Below, one piece after another: positions 39,046 to 50,900 of a stretch of 64,000 nt of DNA (position 1 is the stretch's first letter; each line of letters begins with the position of its first letter). The stretch covers positions 10,664,001-10,728,000 of the forward strand of contig CM082578.2 of assembly GCA_040954595.2 (NCBI GenBank). The letters are read 5' to 3'. Source of the stretch: Balanoglossus misakiensis. Taxonomy: Eukaryota > Hemichordata. Under the pieces are notes generated by a model, which had not been told where the DNA came from, searched no databases, and saw only the letters and a list, made by a program, of their open reading frames with translations. A program made the translations under genes and the position numbers.

Positions 39046-41304
39046 GCGACACATGGGATTGGACTGTGTAATGAGAAAACCGTGACTCTTACATGGGAAA
39101 TTGTACTTTTCTCAGCTGCAGTATTATAATGGGCGAAACTTTTAGTTTAGCATAACAAATCTAAGAGTATTATTTTCAACTGTACCGTTCAAAGCATATT
39201 ATATCAAAACTCTGAAACACGAAGCATTTACGTCACTTTGGGTAGTACTAAATCTCTGGCGAGTCTCAGTAATCGTAATTACGCAATGACTTGCCATTAA
39301 AATTTTATAAGTGGCTGTTAGCTTGAATACTGAGTAAAATTGATGTCTGTAGATATATGTCAGTCAAATCAAAATGTACATATTAGGAACACTATAGCCT
39401 TCTGCTGCATCATCACCATATACATGATACATGTATATGGAATGCTAATGCAACGGATGAGCTTCACAACTCCCATACGTAACAAGTAAGTTAGTGAGTG
39501 TCGTAGAAACTTAAACATACAGCAACGTAATCATTTATAAGCAGGTTTCTGTTCCGTCGTTCAGCTCTCGGCAATTTTTATAGAAGCCTCGCGTGAGTTC
39601 GCGAAACTGTGACGTTCTTGCCCGACCTAACACAAGTGTTATCGGTGTTAGAACTCAAACACCCGGTGTCCGCGCGCGTTGCATGCAGGGATAGAAAAAA
39701 GTCATTGACCACGTCGGTATTGTTGGCAAACGATGCTCTTCATCGATTGGCGCAACGGTGCGAATTCTGGTCATAATGTGCAGTACATTGCATTCGGACA
39801 GGGGACATTGTGATATAAAATAAATCCATGATTTCATGCAGGGTTTTCATAGTTCTTCTTTTTCGAGAGTTTGGATCTGGGAAGCATTTTACATTGTTTT
39901 AATCTGTATTACTAAGAACAACAACCAACAACTAAGGATATTATTTTCTGCAAGGCGAGATTCGAGGAAGTTTCGTGTGATTTGTATTATCATATTTGAT
40001 ATATAGCTATGTCATTCATTGCCCTGCCGAAATATTACTTGTGTGTTAACGAAACGGTAGAGTTTCGTAAATGTAACACTAGGCTGCGTGCGTATAAAAG
40101 TACTAAATGTCGTTAAAAGACGACAGCATTATTTAATTGACACTAAGCATTAATTTTCTCTTGCCACACAGCATCAGTGTAAAAGACAGTGCGCGAAATA
40201 TGTGAACATGTACATGTAAGAATGTATTTGAGAAAACATGGGTATGGTCGTAAGGGGCGCTATTGCCAAAATCGCGAAGGGTGACCACCAAGAGTGATTG
40301 ACGTTTCTTCCACTCTTGTCAAAATACTTGGTACATTATGTACTAGTATCAGATAAGGTGACTCAGTTTTCTAGGAGTTAAAGTTCATCGAACTTTATCA
40401 AAACGTTCATCTGGTCGGGTCAAACGTGGCGTTAGATGAAAAGTAGTCATTTTATTCAGGCGCTCTGGCGCCCGTAGTTCTGTGTACCCATTGCGTCACT
40501 CCATACTTATGCAAATGAAAGTGCTCAATTTTCCACTTTTCCACATGACAACAGTGTACATTGTAGTCAGTATTCATTTGGGCTACACGTGAACTCTGTA
40601 AAGCAGTAAAGACAATGTTGAAACAATCGGGATTGTCATTTTCTTTTAATCTTTCCAAGAATAGTGTACTGTCTCCATGTGCTTTTATCATTCCACAATA
40701 AATTAATCTTTACATCAGTTGAAATATCGACCTCCTATGTACTATGACAAAGGTTGAATGACTCCTTCATGTATATGCTGATATGCTGCATAACTAGGAA
40801 GATTGCTGCTTTTGCCTAAACATTTCAATGAGCAGAATAATGTAAATTCTGAATTGGTCAATTTATATCCTCAAATCAGAAGTTTCTGTAGTCACAGTAT
40901 TGTATTTGAGACGTGACATCTTTTCTTTAAAACTCTTTCATTTTTATACGGGCGATAGTAACTAATTAAATGCATAATCTGGCCAAGAAATTTCATAATA
41001 CAGAAGTTGTGTCTGTTTTGAATATCCAACATGCGTGTTCTCGCTAGCGGTGTGTTCGGTGTTCGACCGTTTACTTTTTAATAAGTCAAGTCCAGCTATG
41101 ATATTGAAGGTGTAACTATAATTCAAAGTCCTCTTGCATAATAATCCTGTCATAACATCCGGGAATCTAACATCGCTTGCAGTTCCAGGTCCATCACCGT
41201 ACCCAAATATACCGTACATGCTATCACGACAAATTATGTGATGATATAAATTCGTTTGCAATACATGCGCTCCTTCAAGGTCAAGGAGCCGGGGCCTTCA
41301 AGTC
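39046..41304. other. converging 3' flanks of the shared-tail gene (+) and the cGAS-like gene (-)
   Basis: No further gene is seen between these two convergent genes. Candidate poly(A) signals are AATAAA on the plus strand at 39819-39824 and AATAAA on the minus strand (TTTATT in the plus reading) at 40451-40456. Neither is close to its stop codon, so both are tentative. Confidence 0.4.
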
Positions 41305-43631
41305 TCAATCTCGCAGAACACCACACGGATCCTGCAAGAACTTGTCGAGTTCTCCCTCGATAAAATCAAAGTCACAGCCGTCTGGATCTTTCAGTTGTCC
41401 GTGTTTGTCTTCAAAAAGATTGATTTCCGGCATGAAGTAGTGAGGACAGCGGCGATCGGCGATCCAATTCTTCAACTGACGCACAAGCCCCGTGACGCGC
41501 TCACCTAGCTTGTCACGTGACCAGTCTCGGGAGTGGGGATACTTTTCGCATTCCCATAGCAACAGCGTCTGTGAATAGAAAGAAGTAACACGTATAAAAT
41601 TGGCGCAAAATGCGAAACCTTTGGCGAAGTCTTAATGAGTGAAGTTTTCGTATATTCCAATCAGTTGATAGAGATCTTCTTCCTCCGAAGTGAGTATAAA
41701 TCTTTTCGTCATTACAAAATTTCAAATTTCAGTTTGTGATTTGCAAACCACAGGCAGTAAGCTTATGCATGGACGCTCATATACGCAGACGTACGCAAGA
41801 AACTAAATTCTGACACTGGTCAGCTGGGATACATGTACTAGGTTCTCTGCTGTACTGCCCCCATGTACACGAAGGATAGTGTTGAACCGGCTATAGAGGA
41901 GGGCTGTAAGGGCCAAAAAGTTACAAGTACATAGACCTTGCATACATTCACAGAGTATAGGCGTGTGGACACACATACATGACACACACTTCTTACTTTT
42001 AAATGAAACGAGGACAGGGCAGACTTGGTGACTCGACACCAATTGTCTTCACGAAGTTTCTTCAAAATTCGAAGACACTGTTTACGGCAACCGTCATCCT
42101 TGTCGATGCCGTCCAATAAAACAATTTCACAACGTTGAAAAGACGTCAGCCTGTGTAAAAAATTAATATAAATACTATATTTATGGTAAATTGAACTACG
42201 AGCCAAACGGTAAAACAAGATGATAAAATGAAAGAATCATGGAAAGTCACATTATTCAATCAACGATAAAGCTGTGACGTAAATGAACCAAAACAAGCAA
42301 TCAAAACGAACAAGCACATTACAGCATAGGCAAGCATTTTCCGCGGACTGTAATGATATGCACATTCACAAGAATAGATGTGGATATTTACATACCAGTA
42401 TAACTTGTCCTTAGCAACAGAATCTGTTCCAACCGCTCGCACTTCATCCACTTTGTGACGCGGCGGCCAGTTCTGAGAGCGAGGCCACGTCTTCAATACC
42501 GATGGGGGCAACCCCTTTCCATTATCCGGTACAAGTGGTACCAGATCAACAGATACGCCATTTGGGAGCCCATTCCAAACTGTCAGAGTGATAGCTGGGC
42601 CGTGAATTTTGTTGTGCACTCTCACTGAGTCTATATGCAAAAACAAAGTGAAATTGAAATTGGATTTGGTTCGTTCTACCTAATAACCCTGTCAGGCCTA
42701 CACTTCATGAAACGAAAGTTATGGCAAGTATGCCGTCATGGGCAATTTGTTGCATGTTTGGGTTTATATGAATTGATATAGAAAAGTCCATGTAAAGTAG
42801 TCATGCCGGCACATTCACGTCACTCTGTTAATTATATACATAGCCATCATTGATCGATAAGGTTATTAAATGTCGGCGGCACGTCTCACCTTTATCCGCA
42901 AACGTTCACCTATTCATAACATCGTAAATTGTGCAAAATTAAGCTCAATATGAAAGTCGGGATCAGTAAGCCTACATACTTGTCTAGAAAGTCAGATCCA
43001 GACAGGACGTCACGATATGTGCCACACTACCTCTCATCACATGTTTAAAAAGGTTAGTTAAAAATCAAGCAAAAAGCTACATACCTTGCAATTTGCACTT
43101 ACGAACGGCATCTTGAACCAGACCCTTGAACAGGCTTCTGACTTTACAAGGAACCAGGTCATCGTCTACCTTCATGTCATCCGAGTGCCAAATAGGCAGC
43201 ACGTCTGCACTATTATGAATCGCTACGTGGTGATACCCTTTCGGTGGAGGTGGCAGGGGAACTCCAGGTGTTCTCACGATCTGATGAGACAACTGTGGAT
43301 CGTCAGCCGAACAATAATCTGTTTTTGGGTCGATGTTGTAATACCTAGGTTTTGATGGCGCCCAAATCAATGTCGGCAACGCCTTCAATTCCACCAGGTA
43401 GTCGAACTCGTCAGGTTTGCTAACTTTCAGCCCGGACGCATAGCTTCCCGAACGGGTAACTTGATGGCTGAAACGTTCATCCTGTTCATTGACGTATTTC
43501 AAGATGATTTCAATGACGCTGAGCACATGCTCAACGGCCTTTTTCGTGGCGTCTCTTCCAATTTTCACTTTGTTTTCCGTGTAGTTGTTCAGTTCGTCGA
43601 CGAGGCCCGCGAGAATTGGCATGATGGGCAA
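41305..43631 (-). CDS. cGLR: cGAS-like receptor (Mab-21/CD-NTase nucleotidyltransferase), four exons, 399 residues
   Basis: Exons 43631-43085, 42630-42396, 42150-41997 and 41568-41305 (stop) join in phase at GT-AG sites. The product has the nucleotidyltransferase core of cGAS-family sensors, which make cyclic dinucleotides when they bind nucleic acid. The GS motif is at 62-63 (RSGSYASG). The metal ligands Glu75 and Asp77 (DEFDYLVEL) and Asp211 (GVSVDLVPLV, after a GPAITL strand) are all present, so the enzyme looks active. The C-terminal Mab-21 helical half holds CRKQCLRILKKL, the FHLKT motif (309-313) and PHYFMPEINLF, each matching human cGAS. The zinc-ribbon insertion of vertebrate cGAS is missing: only a short loop joins the helices. 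Ligand and product cannot be told. A second GTAAGT donor 18 bases inside exon 1 (exon end 43103) is in the same phase and would remove six residues. A non-signalling Mab-21 paralogue is the alternative reading, but the intact triad argues against it. Confidence 0.9.
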
Positions 43632-44144
43632 GGTGTTGCAATATATCAGCTAGAATACTGGACAAACTGGGGAGTGCTGCTTCCTTTGATGTCGGAACAA
43701 CCTGTGAATTCCGTGTAGCTGGATGGAGGCAGATATTTTATACGCCACAGAATCCCAGGTATTGCAAAATTAATCTGGAAATCCCCACTATTCCTAAATA
43801 ATCGTATGACGTGTTTCATAATTATAATATGCCTAAAGTCAGCTCAGCCAATAACACCGTAAAGATTTTTCTAGAAAAACGCTGACCAGCCAATTAACAT
43901 TTTAGGTTCGTGGAAATCCCCTGCTAGCATGACTCACTGTCGAAAAAACGGGCCTTAATGCGCATGCGTTGTTTTACAAGTGAAAATTCCCCGAACTGTC
44001 ACAGTCTCTGTGCTGCGTGTACGTAGTAGGATTGTGTGTCGGCAAATTTTAACCATTTCGGGTAATTTAGAAACGCCATTTTCATACGGGTTGCACAATG
44101 CTATTTTCTCACTGGAATGAGATATTACTCCCGAGTCCAGAAAC

Positions 44145-44212
44145 CTGGTTCCCTGCCCCAATCCCACCGTTAGCGTAGCGCAGCCAGCGGTTGGATTGGG
44201 GCAGGGAACCAG
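44145..44212. repeat. perfect 20-bp inverted repeat, strong hairpin
   Basis: The left arm 44145-44164 and right arm 44193-44212 are exact reverse complements. After one mismatch, pairing continues for several more bases (44166-44169 with 44188-44191). The stem is GC-rich and the inner segment about 28 bases. It lies about 510 bp upstream of the cGAS-like start codon, in the intergenic spacer. No flanking duplication is evident. Confidence 0.9.
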
Positions 44213-44556
44213 ACTAATATACATGTATGTCCAGATAGATATAGGGCCGACCTTGTCAAATTATATATAGCGCATGCGTGATGAAAACGATAACAAAGAA
44301 GGCTTTGCTTGACCTCTTTTGACACCCAGTCGTATCGTCATGGCGACTTAATAAATGCTGGATATCATGCCTTGCTCTATAGAGAATTATTAGATTACTC
44401 TGCATGAAAACTTGCCATGGTGAGAGAAAAATCGTTATACTGCAAGCACATGTTACATGTAGTATGATCATTGTCTTCCCCAAATTTTGCATATGAGAAA
44501 ACCCTCCTCCAAATACAGAGACAAGACCACAGTTTGTGCTTTATACATCGCTAGAC

Positions 44557-44562
44557 TTTATT
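44557..44562 (-). other. CTSC: poly(A) signal of cathepsin C (predicted)
   Basis: AATAAA on the minus strand lies about 280 bases after the CTSC stop codon. It is the nearest canonical signal on the coding strand, giving a short 3' untranslated region. Confidence 0.55.
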
Positions 44563-44842
44563 TTAATACCTTGTGCAGTTTTCATGTACAGCCTGTTTAA
44601 AAATGACATGTAATCTTAAAATCATTAAAAGATTCAAAATTCATGTACAAAATATACACACCAGCAAAATACGGATACCTGAGTACTTGCTAGAAGAACG
44701 GATATTTGATTTTTTTGTACCTCTGCGGTTGTACCACAGAGGGTATCTTGATTAACAGTCCAAAATGACTGGAATCACTGTATTTCGTAGGCTAAACTGA
44801 GGAGTCTGTTTGCTATGTCACTGCATACACAAGGAAACTGAT

Positions 44843-47327
44843 TCACGGAATAGGGAAGGTCTCCACTGCGCAGCTCTCAATGGCGCACTCATCCCCGCCC
44901 CGGCGAATGCGAAAGTAGCCCTTCTCTCCCCACCCTTCACCCCAGCTGTTCTTCACGATCCAGAACTTCTCGCCGGTCTCGTGGTCGTAGCCGTATCCGA
45001 CCAGCAAGACGGCGTGATTGGTGATCTGGAAAGGGTTGAATCGGTCCCGCAGTCCCGTGTGGTGGTAGATGCCGCCCGTGTAGTACTGGAAGTCTTGGTA
45101 GACCATGAAGGAGACCGACAGCGGCCCGTTCTTCACCAGCGCTATCTTCATCAGCTGATCGTTGCAGGCACCGTAGAAGCCGCCCACGTAGTGGTATTTG
45201 GTCGCGTAGTAGCGCTTGCAACCCCTCGTCTCGCCGCTGCAGGGGGCATCTTGACCGGTGTAGGGCAGACACGACTCCTCCACGAATCCGAAATCATCGG
45301 CATACTTGCCAGCGACCAAGTACGGAAAGCCACCTTCACATCCTGCAACAAACGGAAGAAATTCCGCATTGTGATGATGATGAGGGCTCAGACTGTTGCA
45401 ATATTTCAAGAAGCTTCATGTCGGCTGTATTACTACAAACTCTCAATTTCAGGTCTTGCCTTGTGAGGGCGCTGTTTATTGCTGAAGTATAGTTTTCAGT
45501 GAAGTTGTCATCTACTCCCCAATCTCATCTTTCACAAAGTACTTTCACTGCAGTTGCTGATAGTAATTGCATTTTTTTCAAAGTTTTAATACTGTGGTAC
45601 TTTGTCAGCCATTAGGTATTATAGAGCCACTCTGTCTCAAGTCTTACAGGGTTCAGAGGTTGTGACCTAGTCTAATGGAAAGGGTCAGGGTTGAATCTCA
45701 CCTTGCGAATAGTTGCTGCACTGCACCACATCTTGCGGTGAAAACACTAAGCTGACCGTGTTGTTGGTCATGACCTTTAACCTTGCCTCGTACATGCCGG
45801 TGGAGGAGAAGGCAAAGCAGCTGCCGCACGATTCCTGGTCCCTTACGGGCGTCACAAAGTTCTGTCCGTCGACATCGCGCCAATCGAATTCCAGTGGCAG
45901 GGTCGACGCCACAGCTTTCACTTCGGCTGTCACTGGCGCTGCCTTAGGGGGCCTGAATTAAGTGAAAATAAACAAGGAGTCTTTTATGCAAGGTACTGGA
46001 CTTGCCTAATGGCAAGTCCAATACACAACACACACAGCACTTGACATAGCTGTATTTTATAATTTTATAAATAAGCCTATACTGCTTACTGAAACCCTTT
46101 GGGGGAACCTCCTGTCCGTCTTGTCATCTCTCTCAGCGTGTTTTCAGCAAATTTATCATAAACAGCAGCTGTCCAAGATTTCTGGGCAGAGTTGATCTGC
46201 TCGACGAGTTCCAAGTTTGGTTTAAACGGTTGGTCCAGTGAAGAACTGCAAAAATAATAAAAGACAGTATTGGTGATTTAGATATTCAGGCTTGTCATTA
46301 TAATCTTGGTTGTGTTTTTCTTTCTCCTACCACTGACAGAGACTGAGAGATTCAGTCGTGTGCAGGAGCTCAGGCGCATAACCTACTGTATGACCCTTTA
46401 TGACCCTGGTAAAGGGTCATAGGCGGTGTGAATTCATGGTAAAAAGTGATTCTTGTGTTCACAGATTCAAACACTGATTGACACTTCACCTCTCTTTGAC
46501 AAAGCTGAACTTGGGATCGGAGACATCACTGTCCTTCTTGCCAAAATAACAGGCCCAGTCCTTGCCGTCGACATTGTGAGACCAACCGGGCATGGTCTCC
46601 GAGCAGACGCTGGTGTAGTTGCCGCCGCCGGAGGAAACATACTTGGAAAAGGCCAAATACTTCCTGTTGTTGATGACCACCTCAAAACCCTGGTTGTAGA
46701 TCAGCGTCCAGAATCCTTCGTTGCCATAGTTATCAAATGCTCGGTCTGGAAAGTACAGCTCAACTGTCAGGGTTTTACTGACAGGACCTGTAAGTACAGG
46801 GTGGAAATATGAAAAAAAGTCAGTCACGTGCACAGAAAATTCTTTGCAAAATCGTTTCTAAATCTCTCATTTTCATAAAATTTTGCATGAATCGTTTCTT
46901 GAGAGAAAGTACATGCATTGGGATGTATAACGGTACTTTTTTGTTTTTTAGGTAAATTTCTTATTTATAACAACTGCAACATTGCACCATATGTATGTGT
47001 GGTGGCTGGTATCTATTTATATTCTGAAAAATAATTAAAATATTTACCACCAAATAAAAAATCAAATGATACATCATATACATGTACATGTACATACATA
47101 ATTGGGCAATCTTTTTCCTTTATGTGATTAAAGTACACTTACACTAAGTGAATAAAATTACCTGTGAAACCGGTACAATTAAGGGTATTGTCATGGCCTC
47201 TCTCGCCAACTGAAAAGGTCCAGCTGCCAGCAATCTCTTCAAATGTGCAGTTAGCCGGTGTATCGGCAAAGGTGGCGATTGGAAACAGCGTGAGCGAAGC
47301 CACACAAAAGCTCAGCAAACGAAACAT
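44843..47327 (-). CDS. CTSC: cathepsin C / dipeptidyl peptidase I, five exons, 456 residues
   Basis: Exons 47327-47162, 46787-46490, 46245-46090, 45952-45702 and 45342-44843 (stop) join in phase. This papain-family lysosomal exopeptidase removes dipeptides from N-termini. A signal peptide (1-21, hydrophobic, ending FA) should be cut before Asp22, which matches the N-terminal Asp of the mature exclusion domain that anchors the substrate amino group (DTPANCTF). The exclusion domain (22 to about 145) has the family motifs IYNQGFE and GKDWAC. A propeptide follows, with QKSW and a second TA-rich boundary at APVTAE. In the peptidase, Gln246 and catalytic Cys252 (QESCGSC), His400 ([12 protein letters not shown]) and Asn422 (VKNSWG) are present. 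Length is close to human CTSC (463). It is head to head with ARL8, another lysosomal gene, across 641 bp. Confidence 0.97.
45997..46020. repeat. CTSC: 10-bp perfect hairpin in a CTSC intron
   Basis: TGGACTTGCC and its exact complement flank a four-base TAAT loop, in the intron between exons 3 and 4. It is close to the exon 4 acceptor, so it might affect splicing. No other role is seen. Confidence 0.8.
46389..46421. repeat. CTSC: 12-bp perfect inverted repeat in a CTSC intron
   Basis: TATGACCCTTTA (46389-46400) and its exact complement (46410-46421) flank nine bases, in the intron between exons 2 and 3. The inner bases repeat TGACCCT, making a small repeated cluster. Confidence 0.8.
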
Positions 47328-47968
47328 TTTGATTGATGATAATCACAGTCCCTGATCACAGTGTTAGTGATGTTACAAATACAAGAAAGTTTGGACGATC
47401 AACGTAAAGCCGATTCCGGGGGCGGTTTCCAACTACAAGCTGGTCTCTCGTAAACCGAGTCACGAGGTTAACATTGTTATATATCACGTGTTCTGTACTT
47501 AAAAAGTATAAGTACTGAAGGACATATTTGCACTCTCGCTTGCGCCCAACGTGTGTCAGTATATAGTACACAGTACAGTTCCTCTTACTTGAACTCCCCA
47601 GCCATTCGATGTTGTCAGCGAATTCTTCCGGGGTCATACAAAGACCTATCGGAATAAATTCTTTGGAAGCTATCGCGATAAAATAACGCATCGGTAATTT
47701 TATTGAACATCAAAACATTCCGTCGGTATTGTGTTTCACCCACTGACATGCTACGTCATGTCGCAAAAAGCTCAAAAAGGAAAGTCCACCAACATGTACA
47801 GGCATTGTATTTTCACCAACCTAAAGGGCTCAGTATCACCTTACGTCACCCCAAGCAGTCACATGACGGAGTCTGTTCGTCCTGTATGTATTCATTTTCA
47901 TTATCTAGTCCGAACGGCGTGTCTTCATTCACATTTCTGGGTATATTTTCTAAAACAAGAGGATAAAA
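47328..47968. promoter_or_regulatory. shared divergent promoter region of CTSC and ARL8
   Basis: This is 641 bp between the two start codons. It holds TCACGTG at 47484-47490 (E-box core of the CLEAR/TFEB type) and GTCACATGAC at 47858-47867, which contains the MiT/TFE M-box TCATGTGA on the minus strand. TACGTCA, a CRE/ATF-like heptamer, occurs at 47752-47758 and 47842-47848. Both flanking genes encode lysosomal proteins, so joint control by a MiT/TFE factor is a reasonable inference. A 111-codon minus-strand frame in this region has no signature and I leave it out. Confidence 0.55.
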
Positions 47969-50900
47969 ATGATAGCGTTTTTCAGTCGAATACTGGACTG
48001 GCTCAAGAGCCTATTTTGGAAAGAAGAAATGGAATTGACGCTGGTGGGCTTACAATACTCGGGCAAGACTACATTTGTGAACGTAATAGCTGTAAGTGAA
48101 CGGTTTCGACTCGTCTAGTATTTTATTCTTGTGAAATTGATGACAAATATTCATGTCGATATTTTAGATGAATAAATGCCATGCTGAGACATATATTGAA
48201 AATGATAACAGCCACCACTGATTTATGATGGGCCGCTCCCACAGATTCGTTTTCCCCTTTCGAGACACAAAAAAAAATCGTGTGACCCTAAGCTCGGCCG
48301 AGGCTGCATATATTCTGAAGGGGCAGTTCCAAGGGGGTGTTGACTGTAATGTGCACACGACGGTGTTGTGTGTTGTGTTGTTTTGTACACTAGGCATATA
48401 CTGTGTGATAACTTTGTGCTGAAGGATGTTTTAATGTGCCTTCTCCCGTAATAGCATAAAATAAAAGTAAAATATTCTGGATTTATTTCCTGAATGGAGT
48501 CAATGATAAATCAGACCTCAACCAGCCATTACATTCTGCACCCGCTGTGTGTAACTACATTGATTTAGTTTTTCTCGATGTAGTGTTAGTGGCTCCATTG
48601 TTTTTGATGTCAGTAAATAGAAAGTGAACAATTATGATTGCAGTATAAGCAATGCTAATATATATTTTTTTTATACAAATTTTCTATTGCAGTCTGGTCA
48701 ATTTAGTGAAGATATGATACCAACAGTAGGATTTAATATGAGGAAGGTCACAAAGGGCAATGTCACAATCAAGGTAATGTTCTGCTCGTACTCCATTTGA
48801 GTTGTGTTTTTTTCAAGGCTAATCGGAAGGTTGAATGTTTGTTTTCAGGAGAAAGTAAAGCTGTGTTCATCAGTTGCCTTTGTGATTTGCACAAGATAGC
48901 AACAGTTCTTACAGTAAGATTAGAACAACATGGCAGTTGTAGGATGATCCTAGGAGGAGCATCTGGGACTGTCAACCACTATAAACAACCTTGTTTACAT
49001 GTACATTGAATATGATCTTGCAGTCTCAATACATAGACATACAAATGAAGGATATTTCATCCAGTGTCGACTGAACACATTCAGAGATTCTGACAATCTA
49101 CTTCTTATATAATTGATGGGTCAATAGGATAACAGGCTTTACATAACCATAATTTTTAGGTAAACATTGAGGGTTATTAAAAAAATTTATGGCTCAAACA
49201 GTATGGATTTTAAGTCATACTCATATATGCCTTGTGTGGACGTAGAGAGAATGCGTAGGCATACATGCGTGTGTGAGTCACTCGCAGTAAACAGCAAATC
49301 TCTGTCAGGATAAGCCATAGGTCTCTTGTTTGAAGGAAATTTAAATATAATAGCATGGAATTATTCTGTATGGAAAGGAAGTGAGTTGTTTGTGTACTTG
49401 TCGGTTGGCTTGAGAGGTCAGATGAGGTTATCTATTTATAAGGAAATGGAAATGCTGTCAGACAGTGTCTTTGCATGTCAGCTCTGCTGATTTTGTTAAC
49501 CCTTCACATAACCAACAGGACAGGAAAAATACTGGCGCGTGTATCTAGATAGCACTGGTGGCTTCAGTTTAGTTCACTTATACTAGCTTCATAAAATTAA
49601 ATAAATTCCCTTTTTTTTCCCGTGGAAAGAAAATATATTTGAATGGAGACAGTGTGGTGTCTAGCTGAGTGAACTGTTTGACAGCATTGACCCCTGGGTC
49701 ACAGATTCTGGTAATGAAATGTGCAGTGGCAAAGATAGTGTGGTATTATGCTGGTTTAACCCTGTTAGTGGCCTAGCCAACCCCGTCATTTGACAGCCAA
49801 TTTTGTCAATAAAGTGAAGCAATGATGGATATTTTACTGTTGAGTCACAGTGCTGTAATGTTATGCATTTTATGCCCGAAAGAGTGTAATTGTCTTTTTA
49901 TATAGCTTGCTTCTGGAAATGGAAGTCTTTCCATGGTCTTGCTTGTGTTCATAAATATTCATTAAAACAGTTCAAGGTCAAGAACTTGGTGGAGAGAGAA
50001 ATCAGTGCTCGACAATTTTTAAAATGTCATACAACAGATTTTATGACACAAATTTTATGCTCTACTTGATAATGTAGTCTAATACATGTAGTAATATCCT
50101 GATTCTTGTTTGAAGTAAAACATGTACCAGGAAGACCTTTTGACAAGACTTCATTTGGTATTCCTCTCACACCCCAGATGCTGCTGTCCCCCTAATTACA
50201 TATATTCCAATTTTACAATATTAATACAGTGGTGCAATTACAGAGCTTTTGTCAAAAGGAAGGAACCCCTCCTGCTTCCCCAAAAATTAGCATGGTGACC
50301 ATTCTCTGTTTTGAGAGATCTTTCTCTGTCATTTTAGCAAATCATGTATGTGATGGAAGATCTTCGTCTTTCTTTTTTGGTTGCAGGTTTGGGATATTGG
50401 TGGCCAGCCGAGGTTCAGGAGCATGTGGGAAAGATATTGTAGGGGTGTAAATTGTATAGTGTAAGTATATGTTTGTGAAATAATTGTTATTTTAGTTTCT
50501 TGTATTATTTTATTTTAGTTAAAAATGACATGGTTCTGGCGTTTTGATCTATTAGCCCACCAGGCAAAATTTGTGATTTATACATAATATTATGCAGATC
50601 ATTAAACATGTGGCACATACAATACACACATAGACACATTAAAACATGAATTATTTCCAGCCATGACGTTAAGCCACAATTATGCACACTGCCCTTGGCA
50701 GATATTATGTAACCTGTATCACAAACAGAATTCTGCCTCAAACCGTGAATAAGACTGTTTAATCGCATGATGATTAATCAGCCAACGGATTTCATATAAA
50801 CTGTGCATTGAACAATCTCATATTGCGAGTGGTGACATAAACAGCATGCTTTATGGTCAATTACAGTCCCAGGTAATTCCACCTCTACACTGCTTCCCTT

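Larger units (their letters stand above)
43632..44842. other. spacer between the cGAS-like gene and cathepsin C
   Basis: This holds the upstream region of the cGAS-like gene, the hairpin at 44145-44212 and the 3' untranslated region of CTSC. No gene is seen. Confidence 0.6.

Noticed and set aside
43196-43631. assignment of the minus-strand gene as 2'-5' oligoadenylate synthetase
   Set aside because: OAS shares the nucleotidyltransferase fold, but the DEFD pattern, FHLKT and MPEINLF motifs match the cGAS/Mab-21 family, not OAS.
44810-45466. 218-codon plus-strand open frame opposite CTSC exon 5
   Set aside because: It is antisense to the cathepsin C peptidase domain and has no independent signature.
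47356-47691. 111-codon minus-strand open frame just upstream of CTSC
   Set aside because: It lies in the divergent promoter region, has no recognised domain and cannot be joined in a way that improves CTSC, which already starts with a signal peptide.
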